Below, one piece after another: positions 37,009 through 45,608 of a DNA stretch of 64,000 nucleotides. A program made the translations under genes and the position numbers. The notes under the pieces are model-generated. The model did not search any database. It was given only the letters and a program-made list of their open reading frames with translations, and was not told where the DNA came from. Source of the DNA: Cyanothece sp. BG0011 (GTDB taxonomy: Bacteria; Cyanobacteriota; Cyanobacteriia; Cyanobacteriales; Microcystaceae); contig NZ_PRLH01000048.1 in assembly GCF_003013815.1 (NCBI RefSeq), positions 1-64,000 on the forward strand. Direction: 5' to 3'. The stretch's first letter is position 1; every line of letters starts with the position of its first letter.

Positions 37009-37205
37009 CTAAAAGTGGGACTCGTTTAGTCCAAAACAAGGCTCAAACTCTTATGGTCTCATCATGAGAACCTCACCACCTTTGAACACTCAATCCGAGA
37101 GTCTCAGTCCTGCTGATAATGCTTCAGGTCCAGGCTCTCGGAAAGATTTCCTGAGACAATGGGTAACAGTTAGCACTCACCAGTCAGAAGTCAAGATAAT
37201 TCATA

Positions 37206-38303
37206 ATGACCCAAGTTACTACTAACAATAGACCGATTATTTATTTAGCTGCCACGGGCCATGGTTATGGTCACGCGGTGCGCATTTCTACGGTGGCCGA
37301 TGCCCTTTTAAAATTGCGCCCTGATACTCTATTAATTATGGTAACCACAGCCCCCAGGTGGTTATTAGAATCTTATATTTCAGGGGATTTTATTTATCGT
37401 CCGTTGGCTTTTGATGTAGGGGTAATTCAATCAGATAGTTTTAAAATGGATAAAGCTGCAACCCTCAACAAAATGCAGGAAATCTATACAAAACGTCAAG
37501 CTTTGATGGCAGCAGAAATTAATTTTATTAAGACCAATCAAGTTGATTTGATTTTAGCTGATATTCCCCCGTTAATGGCACCCATTGCCCAACTTGCCGG
37601 AGTTCGGTGTTATATGATGAGCAATTTTGGCTGGGATTTTATATATGAAGCTTGGGGAGAAGAATGGAAAGATATCGTTAATTGGATTAAAGATTGTTAT
37701 CAACAATGCGATCGCTTATTTCGTCTGCCGATGGCTGAACCCATGAATGCCTTTAATGCTATCACCGATGTGGGTTTAACGGGCGGAAACCCTCGTTATA
37801 ATATTGATGATTTAAAAGACAAGTTTAACCTAACCGCTTCTCCAGAAAAAACTATTTTATTAACCTTTGGCGGCTTGGGATTACAACAAATTCCTTATGA
37901 TAATTTAGCTCAATTTTCGGATTGGCAATTTATTACTTTTGATCGTAATGCACCCCCATTAAACAATCTTATTAAAATTACCGAGCCTTTGTATCGTCCT
38001 GTTGATTTTATGCCTTTATGTGGTCGGGTTATGTCTAAACCGGGATTTAGCACCTTTGCTGAAGCGATGCGCTTAGATATTCCCATCGTTTCTTTAGTTA
38101 GAAATGATTTTGCTGAAGCAGCTTTGTTATTAGAAGGCATTGAAAATTATGCTGAGCATCAAATTGTTGAAACAGAAGGCTTTTTTCAAGGAGATTGGGA
38201 CTTTTTAAAACAAGATCCTAATCCTCCAAGAATAGGGAAAAATATACCTAAAGATGGATGTACAGTCATTGCTAAAGCTATATTAGACCAAGTTAATAAT
38301 TAG
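37206..38303 (+). CDS. GT-B fold glycosyltransferase-like protein (MurG/GT28 type)
   Basis: 365 residues. ATGHGYGHAVRISTVADALL at the N-terminus is a GT-B Gly-rich loop; the C-terminal half has LLTFGGLGLQQIP and SKPGFSTFAEAMRLDIPIVSL, the UDP-sugar binding pattern of family 28 enzymes. The first ~190 residues strongly recall the N-terminal domain of plant L-arabinokinase (GHGYGHA, NFGWDFIYEAW, RLPMAEPMNAF), but the GHMP kinase part is absent. It is likely a sugar transferase of unknown specificity. Confidence 0.8.
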   Translation: MTQVTTNNRPIIYLAATGHGYGHAVRISTVADALLKLRPDTLLIMVTTAPRWLLESYISGDFIYRPLAFDVGVIQSDSFKMDKAATLNKMQEIYTKRQALMAAEINFIKTNQVDLILADIPPLMAPIAQLAGVRCYMMSNFGWDFIYEAWGEEWKDIVNWIKDCYQQCDRLFRLPMAEPMNAFNAITDVGLTGGNPRYNIDDLKDKFNLTASPEKTILLTFGGLGLQQIPYDNLAQFSDWQFITFDRNAPPLNNLIKITEPLYRPVDFMPLCGRVMSKPGFSTFAEAMRLDIPIVSLVRNDFAEAALLLEGIENYAEHQIVETEGFFQGDWDFLKQDPNPPRIGKNIPKDGCTVIAKAILDQVNN

Positions 38304-38529
38304 CAATTAATATTCCAAAAGTATCATAAAATTTTTATTAAATCTATCCTAAAAGTGATAAGCAAACTTCTGCAATGTTAGAGATTTCTCGGTCAAAAGT
38401 ACCACACCTGCTCTATTAAATTTACCCTAAAAGTTATAGATAAACTTATGCCATAAGTTATAAAAAAAAGATAATAAGACTCCTTAGGATGATTGTAATA
38501 AAGAAATTTTGAGGAGTTTTATACAAATT

Positions 38530-39117
38530 ATGGCAAGTAAAAAAATATTATCTATTTTTATTCTGGGAATTGCTTTAGTAACTTGTGGAAATTCTCCTGC
38601 TCAAGCTGGTGTACTCAATGCTACATCTGAACACAATGAAACCCCTGTACAGGATACTTTATTAGATTTTCTTAATAGTTTGTACACCTTATTGAATGGG
38701 TTTAATAGTAATATAGCAACAACAGAGCCTTTAGTAACAGGAAATAACTACAGTCCAGATATTTTTGAAGACAATTTTACTTCTGAGTTTAAAGGAGTTT
38801 TTTCGTTTCAAGGTCAAGGTCAAGGTCAAAATTTGGCTTTTGTTGAGTCAGCCCAACCGACAGAATCTGAAGATAGTGTTGTGTTCAACGTTTATTATTT
38901 TAATGTTTACCCTAATACTGAAACTGAAACATTAACAGTCTCTAATACAGAATCAGATGTTGAAGATACAGTCTCTAATATAGGATCAACTGTTGAAGAA
39001 TCTGTACCAGTCGAGCCTGTACCTGAACCTTTAACCATTTTAGGCGCAGGGGTTGCCGTTGCATTTGGTACTTTATTTAAACGAGAATTAAGTAACAAAA
39101 AGAAAAAGTCTACTTAA
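38530..39117 (+). CDS. PEP-CTERM protein, small acidic type
   Basis: 195 residues from the ATG at 38530, which has GAGGAG about 13 bases upstream; an in-frame TTG at 38509 precedes that site and is less likely. Signal peptide ILSIFILGIALVTCGNSPAQA, then a low-complexity region rich in Asn, Thr, Glu and Ser with a short GQGQGQ run and imperfect SNTESDVEDTVSN repeats, then PVPEPLTILGAGVAVAFGTL and a basic Lys-rich tail. The C-terminal signal is almost the same as that of the 17615 protein. It overlaps the convergent acyltransferase gene by 4 bases. Confidence 0.85.
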   Translation: MASKKILSIFILGIALVTCGNSPAQAGVLNATSEHNETPVQDTLLDFLNSLYTLLNGFNSNIATTEPLVTGNNYSPDIFEDNFTSEFKGVFSFQGQGQGQNLAFVESAQPTESEDSVVFNVYYFNVYPNTETETLTVSNTESDVEDTVSNIGSTVEESVPVEPVPEPLTILGAGVAVAFGTLFKRELSNKKKKST

Positions 39118-40466
39118 GAGTGAATAATCAACTTATCCAAAGCATCTTGTAAGTCTTGGGTTAAGTGGGTTACCCCTTGACGACGATTCTTTTTATAACC
39201 CTCAAATCGATCAGACACCGAGATGGGATCACCGACGGTTATTTGTGCTTGTTGAGGCCCGAGTTGAGGACGAGATAAGGGATTTTCCCCTTTAATTTTT
39301 GCCACGAAATCCCATAATAACAGAACCGTATCGGCAAACCGTTCGGCTGTGGGTTTATCTTTGACGTAATAACCGGTTACGGCCACAAAAGACTCCACTA
39401 AGCGCATATGCCACATTCTTAAACTGGCTTCTTCAGCAACGCGATCGCCTAATCCTTTATCCACTGATGATAATTGATTGATATCTTTAAAATCATCGCG
39501 ATAAATATACTCCCATCCGGCTTGTTCTAAACGACGACAGCGATCAATCATGTTTCCTTTCGGTTTGAGATTAAAGTAAGTTTCGGCCACTTCTAAGCCA
39601 ACATTCAATAATTTTTCTAATCTCTCTTGTAAACTTTGTTCTGATAGGTCTGGTAAGGTTTGATGATAAAATTGTCGATAAAAATTTTCCATGATCCCTA
39701 AACAATGTTCCCCTAACCCATATAACCTTTCATACAATTTTGAAGGGTCTAAAGAATGATTTTGGGTAGAAATTCCCACATCTTTTTCTAATTGAGATAA
39801 TAATTGTTCAATGGGTTCCCAAGGAGGAGATAGATAGAAATATTGAATGCCAATGGGAACAATAAACACCGTTTCTTTGCGGTTAGCTTTCTGTACATCC
39901 TCTGCACACCAAAACCCCAATTGAGAGATCCCCGGTTCTAGGGGACTAATAATTTCATTATGCCCGTTTGTGGCTCCTTCTGGGGCGGCTGCCATGGGAA
40001 ATTGACCGTTAACAAATAACTCCCTTGCTGAACGTAACCCAGGAATATCTAACTTACCCCTTTGTATGGAAGTTCCTCCTAATTGAGAGTATAACCAACC
40101 CACCCCAGAGCCAGCCCATAAAGGAATACCGCGATCATAAATAAAATGAGAATGAGGTAAATTTTTTAAAGTAATTTTCTTTTGTTTTGCGATGATTGGT
40201 AGTAGTTTCCAGACTAAATATCCCATACAATAAGGGTCATTGACACTGGGATGACGAAAGGCCATTAAAAAGCGAATGTTTCCTGCTTGAAATTGTTGAT
40301 AAAGGTCTGCTAATTGTTCAATATTTTTGCCTTCAATTTCTTTGATCGTCGTTTGCCATTGTAACCATAAGGGTAATAAAGTTTTGACACCACGCCAGAT
40401 CCAGGGGTTAAAATCGGGGGGAATGTATTCTAAAGGGGGTTGAGCATGAATTGAGGTTGGATTCAT
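39114..40466 (-). CDS. PlsC-like 1-acyl-glycerol-3-phosphate acyltransferase
   Basis: 450 residues. Catalytic box FRHPSVNDPY (HxxxxD form) near 81, then GGTSIQRG and MAAAPEGATNGHN correspond to blocks II-III of glycerolipid acyltransferases. It is longer than PlsC (~245), with a C-terminal ~200-residue helical extension. It probably acylates lysophosphatidate or a related lipid at the membrane. Start at 40466 lies one base after the pspA stop, so the two are translated in tandem; a longer start inside pspA is unlikely. Confidence 0.85.
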   Translation of the reverse strand: MNPTSIHAQPPLEYIPPDFNPWIWRGVKTLLPLWLQWQTTIKEIEGKNIEQLADLYQQFQAGNIRFLMAFRHPSVNDPYCMGYLVWKLLPIIAKQKKITLKNLPHSHFIYDRGIPLWAGSGVGWLYSQLGGTSIQRGKLDIPGLRSARELFVNGQFPMAAAPEGATNGHNEIISPLEPGISQLGFWCAEDVQKANRKETVFIVPIGIQYFYLSPPWEPIEQLLSQLEKDVGISTQNHSLDPSKLYERLYGLGEHCLGIMENFYRQFYHQTLPDLSEQSLQERLEKLLNVGLEVAETYFNLKPKGNMIDRCRRLEQAGWEYIYRDDFKDINQLSSVDKGLGDRVAEEASLRMWHMRLVESFVAVTGYYVKDKPTAERFADTVLLLWDFVAKIKGENPLSRPQLGPQQAQITVGDPISVSDRFEGYKKNRRQGVTHLTQDLQDALDKLIIHS

Positions 40467-40467
40467 T

Positions 40468-41163
40468 TTATAATTGATCAAGTTTAGACCTAAGTTCGTC
40501 AATTTCTGCTTGGGATTTTTTTCCTTTTAATTTTGCCATTTCTTTTTCGACTTTTTTACTATTTTCTAACTCCATAAATTTGCTTTCTAAGGGATCAGGA
40601 ATTTTGCCCATTAGTTCTGATTGGGTTTCTAGTTCTAAAATTTGTTGATCAATTCTTTCAAAAAGATTCTCAGAACTATAAGGATCAAAGTTTCCTAACA
40701 CTTCATTCAGTTTTTGAGAGGCCATAGCAGACCGAAGTCGGGCCAAATAAAGATTCTTTTTGGCCTTGGCTTCTCGTTCTTTATGCTCAACTTTTCTTAA
40801 CTCATTTTTGAGTCTCTGAATAATTTCATTTTGTTCGGTCAGTTGGCTTTGAATACTATCAGCTTGTTGTTGATAAGATTGACGTTTCATTAACGCTTCT
40901 CTGGCTAAAGCTTCACTCCCTTTTGATAGGGCTAACTCTGCCCGTTCGTACCAAGTTTCGGCCGCTTTTTCGTAACGAGATAATTGACGCTCTGCACTTT
41001 TGTGAGTAGCGATCGCTTCTGCTAAAGCCCGACGCATAGCAATCAATTCTTGTTCCATATGAGCGATGGCATCTTCTAAGAGTTTTTCGGGGTCTTCTGC
41101 TTCGTAAACTAAACTATTGAGATGACCCCTCACCACCCGACTCATTCTTTCTAACCATCCCAT
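40468..41163 (-). CDS. PspA/Vipp1 (IM30)-family membrane-remodelling protein
   Basis: 231 residues, almost entirely helical coiled coil: MGWLERMSRVVRGHLNSLV forms the amphipathic N-helix, followed by EDPEKLLEDAIAHMEQEL and a long heptad region. This is the ESCRT-III-like family that binds and repairs membranes. Vipp1 usually carries an additional ~30-residue C-terminal helix; that extension is short here, so it is nearer to PspA. It sits in one operon with the acyltransferase, consistent with a role in lipid bilayer upkeep. Confidence 0.9.
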   Translation of the reverse strand: MGWLERMSRVVRGHLNSLVYEAEDPEKLLEDAIAHMEQELIAMRRALAEAIATHKSAERQLSRYEKAAETWYERAELALSKGSEALAREALMKRQSYQQQADSIQSQLTEQNEIIQRLKNELRKVEHKEREAKAKKNLYLARLRSAMASQKLNEVLGNFDPYSSENLFERIDQQILELETQSELMGKIPDPLESKFMELENSKKVEKEMAKLKGKKSQAEIDELRSKLDQL

Positions 41164-41237
41164 TTTTATTTCTCCTAACTCTTTTTATTGTAGCCTCTGT
41201 TAACAGTGTACCAAGGACTTTATGGAGATGTTTGAGA

Positions 41238-42248
41238 TCATTCAATCTTGATTCTTGGAGAGACTTGGGAGTCTAACACTTCTCGTTGTTGAAGTTGTTC
41301 AAGATGTTGCACTTGTTTGGGTAATAATTCGTCAGGAAGTTCATTCATTCCGTTTTGCATTTCTAAACGAGTTTTATGATTAAACCCTAGAGGAATATTA
41401 CTTTGATTATTTTCTTCTATTTTTAACTGTTGTTTAATGGCTTGACGAACTTGTTCATCTTCAGACATCCCTGCGCCACTGTTAGGAGGAGGTGGGGGTT
41501 CAATGGCCAGGGTGGGAACTGTTGTGGGTTGAGGGGCCGACGGTAGAGGACGAGGAATGTCAGCAATGGGAATAGTCGAAGGGCGTACAGGGGCTGTTCT
41601 TGGGGCTTGAGGCACTTTTAAAGGGCTTGTAGCCATTGGATACGGGTTAGGAGTTTGGGGTTGTAGAGATGGGGGTAAAATGGCATTGGTCAAACTTGGG
41701 GGTTGATTGACATTGACCACTGTTTCTTTTGGCGTTTGAGGGGTTTTGGCTACCGTTTGAGGAGACTGGGGAGAGGGGTTAGAGACGGTACTCAGTGCGT
41801 CTAACATCACTCGATTTGAAGGGTTTCTGGCAATGTTAAGACTTTTGGGAATGGATAAATTAGTGGCAGAGGTATCAACGGGAAGATTAGCGGACTCAGG
41901 TGGTTGAGGGGTTTGCTGAATTTTCCATAACTGCACCCCACCAAGGATTAAGTTAGTCACGATAATCAAAGATAATGATCCCATTCCCCAAGGGGTACTT
42001 AAAGAGGTTAACCCTTGTTTTAACCATAGAAGTAAGGGATCATCATTAAGGGGGTGAGGGGTTTGATCCTCTTCGACGGGATAATAGGTTAGGTTAATGG
42101 TGTTTTCATCTTCATGGATGGAAGAGGGGTTAGTCTGTGTTTCTGCGATGATTTCTGCGTCAATGGGTTGATCTTCAGGGTTATTAGGGGTTTGGGTGCT
42201 TTGATCTGGGGTATTCTCAACTGAGTTAAGATTATGATTAGGATTCAT
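41238..42248 (-). CDS. Proline-rich single-pass membrane protein, unknown
   Basis: 336 residues. Acidic, Asn/Pro/Thr-rich N-terminal ~85 residues, one TM helix (WGMGSLSLIIVTNLILGGVQLW, about 91-112), then a long Pro/Ala/Thr-rich region (APRTAPVRPSTIPIADIPRP, IEPPPPPNSGAG) and a charged C-terminus with a Gln/Leu helix (PKQVQHLEQLQQREVL). The layout suggests a cell-envelope spanning or scaffold protein, TonB-like in shape, but no known domain is recognised. It is 75 bases upstream of pspA on the same strand. Confidence 0.7.
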   Translation of the reverse strand: MNPNHNLNSVENTPDQSTQTPNNPEDQPIDAEIIAETQTNPSSIHEDENTINLTYYPVEEDQTPHPLNDDPLLLWLKQGLTSLSTPWGMGSLSLIIVTNLILGGVQLWKIQQTPQPPESANLPVDTSATNLSIPKSLNIARNPSNRVMLDALSTVSNPSPQSPQTVAKTPQTPKETVVNVNQPPSLTNAILPPSLQPQTPNPYPMATSPLKVPQAPRTAPVRPSTIPIADIPRPLPSAPQPTTVPTLAIEPPPPPNSGAGMSEDEQVRQAIKQQLKIEENNQSNIPLGFNHKTRLEMQNGMNELPDELLPKQVQHLEQLQQREVLDSQVSPRIKIE

Positions 42249-42388
42249 GGTATAACAAGGATTTTATTAGGGACTCAAGTATTGCTTCAATTATTTATAT
42301 GTTCATGTTAACATATTCTAGAGTAAATCTCAGCTAATTGAGATCCCTTCCTTGAACAGTGACTGATAACTGGTCACGGATCACTGCG

Positions 42389-43618
42389 TTAAGCGTGAAC
42401 CACTTCATTTTTAGGGTTAACTAACCTTAGGAGTTTTTGCTTGAGTTGAGTATCGACTAATTCCCATTTCAGCTTAGTATAGTCGCTGTTATCGTTACTA
42501 CCGCCAAAAAAGCCCATGGAAATCTCAAATCCGCCGGCCATTTCCCGGCCACCGCCATAGTAACGGCCTTGGGGATTTTTTCCTAGGGCTTCTTTGAGAA
42601 ATTCATCGGGGTCAAGGGTTAGTTTATGGGTGCGTAAAGAACCGATTACCACTTCGATGTCATGATCTTCGTCATGAATAATGCCATAAACGACGGCCGT
42701 ATGGATATTTTCTTCTGTGACGAGAAAGTCCGCTGCTTGGGGAATAGCATCTCGATCTTCATACCGTAAATAACCCACGCCGGCAATGGAAAAGTTATTT
42801 TGAATGAAACGATTTTTTAGCGATCGCTCAATCACATCCATGACACGATGGGACCTGGCTGACTGTAACACCGCATTTAATAACTGAGGATCATAAATGC
42901 GAGATAAATAGGCTGCCGCCAGTAAGTCTTGTTCTTGGGCCTGTCGTAAACCATTGGTATCCGAACGAAGGCCATGCATTAAGGCGGTGGCACATTTAAC
43001 ATGGGTGGTATTGTTACTGTTGAAGTCTAATAAATCGGCTTGGATATATTGGGTGAGAATAGTGGCAGTTGCCCGAATTTTTGGCCTTAAATCGGTAAAT
43101 TCTGCTTGGATATTCCCCTGTTTGCTATGATGATCCATGACGATCACAATGGGGATTTTAGCCTGTTTGACGTAAGGCATTAATTGACTGGTGTTACCCT
43201 GAGAATCGACCAATACACATCCTTGGTAAATGGATAAATCCCGATCTTTGAGGCTATTGGTACTCCACCGCGTTGCGGGTAACCCTGTCAGTTTGACTAG
43301 GGCAATGTTTTCCTGGTGAGACAGAGTTCCTGCATAGACAATGTCGCATTCTATCTCGTAGGGTTGCGCCATTAATTGATAAGCCCAAGCACTTGAAAGG
43401 GCATCAGGATCAGGAAAATCCTGAATCACGACGATATGACGTTCCCCCCGATGATTTTCTAAGGTTTGTTGCAGTTTCTGCGCTAGTTTTCCCAAGGACA
43501 GATATTGACTCCCTGTTTCTTGTTCTGCTCCTATGTTACCTTCTGCTTGGTTAATGGTCGATGGTAATTGATTGGGTTTGTTATTGTTACCGTTGGGTGT
43601 GAGTAAGGATGATTTCAT
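42389..43618 (-). CDS. DHH-family phosphoesterase (NrnA/RecJ-like)
   Basis: 409 residues. DHH motifs: IQDFPDPDALSSAW (motif I), VLVDSQGN (II), VMDHHSKQ (III, the DHH triad), followed by ALMHGLRSDTNG (IV) and the DHHA1 domain with GRYYGGGREMAGGFEISMGF. Such enzymes hydrolyse nanoRNA, pAp or cyclic dinucleotides with Mn2+. The Gly-rich DHHA1 motif reads GGGREMAGG where GGGH is common. Substrate is not decided by sequence. Monocistronic. Confidence 0.88.
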   Translation of the reverse strand: MKSSLLTPNGNNNKPNQLPSTINQAEGNIGAEQETGSQYLSLGKLAQKLQQTLENHRGERHIVVIQDFPDPDALSSAWAYQLMAQPYEIECDIVYAGTLSHQENIALVKLTGLPATRWSTNSLKDRDLSIYQGCVLVDSQGNTSQLMPYVKQAKIPIVIVMDHHSKQGNIQAEFTDLRPKIRATATILTQYIQADLLDFNSNNTTHVKCATALMHGLRSDTNGLRQAQEQDLLAAAYLSRIYDPQLLNAVLQSARSHRVMDVIERSLKNRFIQNNFSIAGVGYLRYEDRDAIPQAADFLVTEENIHTAVVYGIIHDEDHDIEVVIGSLRTHKLTLDPDEFLKEALGKNPQGRYYGGGREMAGGFEISMGFFGGSNDNSDYTKLKWELVDTQLKQKLLRLVNPKNEVVHA

Positions 43619-43884
43619 CGGTTAAAGTTGAGTTCGGGAATGATTTTATCTATGTAATTAAGATAACTTGAGGTAAGCATTTACCTTTTCTTGACTAATT
43701 TGTATAACTATCGGTAGATTGATAAAAGATAAATAGTATTAATAAAATCTAAATGTATATCTGACCACTTTATTTGTTTATTTCCTCATTATCATTCTAT
43801 CGAAATTCTCATTACAATTCAAGAAACTTGCTGAATTGCTTAATCCAGTCTCCAAAGAAAAAAACATTAGAAAAAATTAATATT

Positions 43885-44517
43885 TTAAGAATCGTTGACA
43901 TTTTCTTGAAATCCTAACATTTCATTCATCTCAATTGCACTGAAGCCATGTTGTTTTAAATGGTTTTTTGACCATTCTAAGGAATTTTTATTCAAAGATA
44001 AATAATCTTTTAAACAATTATGTAAACTTTTAACTTGTTCAATAGCATTCGTATCTTCTTTAATATTACTGTAGAGAACAATCAGCAAATTAGTCCCATC
44101 TAGCAAAGATAATTTTTCCACTTTTTCTTTAATTACAGTTTGACAAATTTCTGATTTATTTGAACTATTAGTCACAAAAAAACTACTTAATGGCCAATCT
44201 AAAAATCTATTTTTAAATTGATCCCCTTGTGAGTGATTAATGCTGATCGGAGAAGTAGTTAAATAAGTAATATAGCTTAAGTTATCCATCCATTTATTCT
44301 GAATTTCGAGGAAATTTTCTTGAGATTTACCTCTTAATCTGACACCATCGACTAGATTCGATTTAACACGATAATTGCGATACATTCCATCACAACAAAC
44401 ATTAACTAATGTACGAAAAATCATCAAGGATTTTTCAGTATTGCCCCATTGTGATTTATCATAATTCCAATACGCTATTTCCTGGGAATCAAAATCTAGC
44501 AGAATATGAACTATCAA
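43885..44517 (-). CDS. Hypothetical protein (210 aa)
   Basis: Soluble protein without signal peptide or TM helix. It begins with a beta-rich segment (MIVHILLDFDSQEIAYWNYD), carries two adjacent Cys (VNVCCDGMYRNYRVKS), and ends in a helical part. The region LSLLDGTNLLIVLYSNIKED could be a Rossmann-like strand-helix. I recognise no family. Its AT content is higher and its flanks are gene-poor (266 and 265 bases), which would fit an accessory gene. Confidence 0.6.
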   Translation of the reverse strand: MIVHILLDFDSQEIAYWNYDKSQWGNTEKSLMIFRTLVNVCCDGMYRNYRVKSNLVDGVRLRGKSQENFLEIQNKWMDNLSYITYLTTSPISINHSQGDQFKNRFLDWPLSSFFVTNSSNKSEICQTVIKEKVEKLSLLDGTNLLIVLYSNIKEDTNAIEQVKSLHNCLKDYLSLNKNSLEWSKNHLKQHGFSAIEMNEMLGFQENVNDS

Positions 44518-44782
44518 AAAATAACATTAGCTATTCCAGATATTTCTATAGAAAACAACTCCCCAGAAGACAAAAATCTTAAATAGATTATAAAAAAGTT
44601 TTACAATTTGTAACGGCTGTTATTTAAAGTTACATCTAAATTAGCATTTTTAGCAAACATTATCAGTACGAAGGCGTACCGATCATATAATCCTGTAATA
44701 TATTGAAACCTCTTGATGACTACTGATTTTTACTTATAATACAATTAAAAACCCAATTTTGCACATTCTATTAAGATAACTT

Positions 44783-45571
44783 ATGCGCTGGTTAATTAAA
44801 AAAGTCGCCTCTTTTCTTTCTGTTTATTATGCTCATATGTTAGAGTATCGAGCAGAAATCTTTTTTTGGGTGCTTTCAGGTTCCCTTCCTATTATTTTAA
44901 TGGGAGTGTGGATAAAAGCGGCTCAAGGGGGAGATTTTTCTTTAAGTTCCGTAGAATTTGCTCGTTATTTTTTCTGCGTTTTTCAAGTACGTCAATTTAC
45001 TAATGTTTGGGTTATTTGGGATTTTGAAAAAGAAGTCATTGAAGGAAAATTATCCTTTAAATTATTATATCCGGTTGATCCAGCTTGGTATCATGTCGCC
45101 AGACATATTGCTGAGAAAATAACACGGTTTCCCATTGCTATTTTGATTACCTTATTATTCTTTTGGTTATATCCTCAAGCGGTTTGGATACCCAAGATAA
45201 GCAATATTATATTAGGATTAATAGCAGTGATCTTATCCTTCACATTAAGGTTTATTATTCAATATACTTTAGCTATGTTTTGTTTTTGGATAGAAAGGGC
45301 TAGTTCAATTCAGCAATTTTGGTTTTTATTTGATATCTTTTTATCAGGAATAACAGCCCCTTTAGATGTATTCCCCCCCGTTATTCGAGATATTGTTTTA
45401 TTAACGCCTTTTCCTTACACTGTCTATTTTCCAGCCTCTTTATTTATTAATCGTCCCCTGAATGTTACCCTAAGTTTTATCATTATGTTATCCTGGATTA
45501 TACTATTTTTTATTCTCAACCGTTGGCTATGGAAAAAAGGTTTAAAACAGTATTCAGGAATGGGAGCATAA
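44783..45571 (+). CDS. ABC-2 type transporter permease (DUF990-like)
   Basis: 262 residues with six hydrophobic helices and short loops. YRAEIFFWVLSGSLPIILMGVW at the N-terminus, WDFEKEVIEGKLSFKLLYPV, and the C-terminal LTPFPYTVYFPASLF are typical of the ABC-2 permease family that works with a separate ATPase and often a second permease. No ATPase gene adjoins, so the partner lies elsewhere. The penicillin-acylase family gene starts 37 bases downstream on the same strand. Confidence 0.85.
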   Translation: MRWLIKKVASFLSVYYAHMLEYRAEIFFWVLSGSLPIILMGVWIKAAQGGDFSLSSVEFARYFFCVFQVRQFTNVWVIWDFEKEVIEGKLSFKLLYPVDPAWYHVARHIAEKITRFPIAILITLLFFWLYPQAVWIPKISNIILGLIAVILSFTLRFIIQYTLAMFCFWIERASSIQQFWFLFDIFLSGITAPLDVFPPVIRDIVLLTPFPYTVYFPASLFINRPLNVTLSFIIMLSWIILFFILNRWLWKKGLKQYSGMGA

Positions 45572-45608
45572 TCAAGTCAAAAGGCAAAAGTTATAAATAT
45601 ATAATAAG

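Noticed and set aside
37095-37141. CCGAGAG/CTCTCGG stem with an inner CCTG/CAGG after sbtB, as a structured RNA or terminator
   Set aside because: The loop is over 30 bases and no T-run follows; not enough to claim a terminator or riboswitch.
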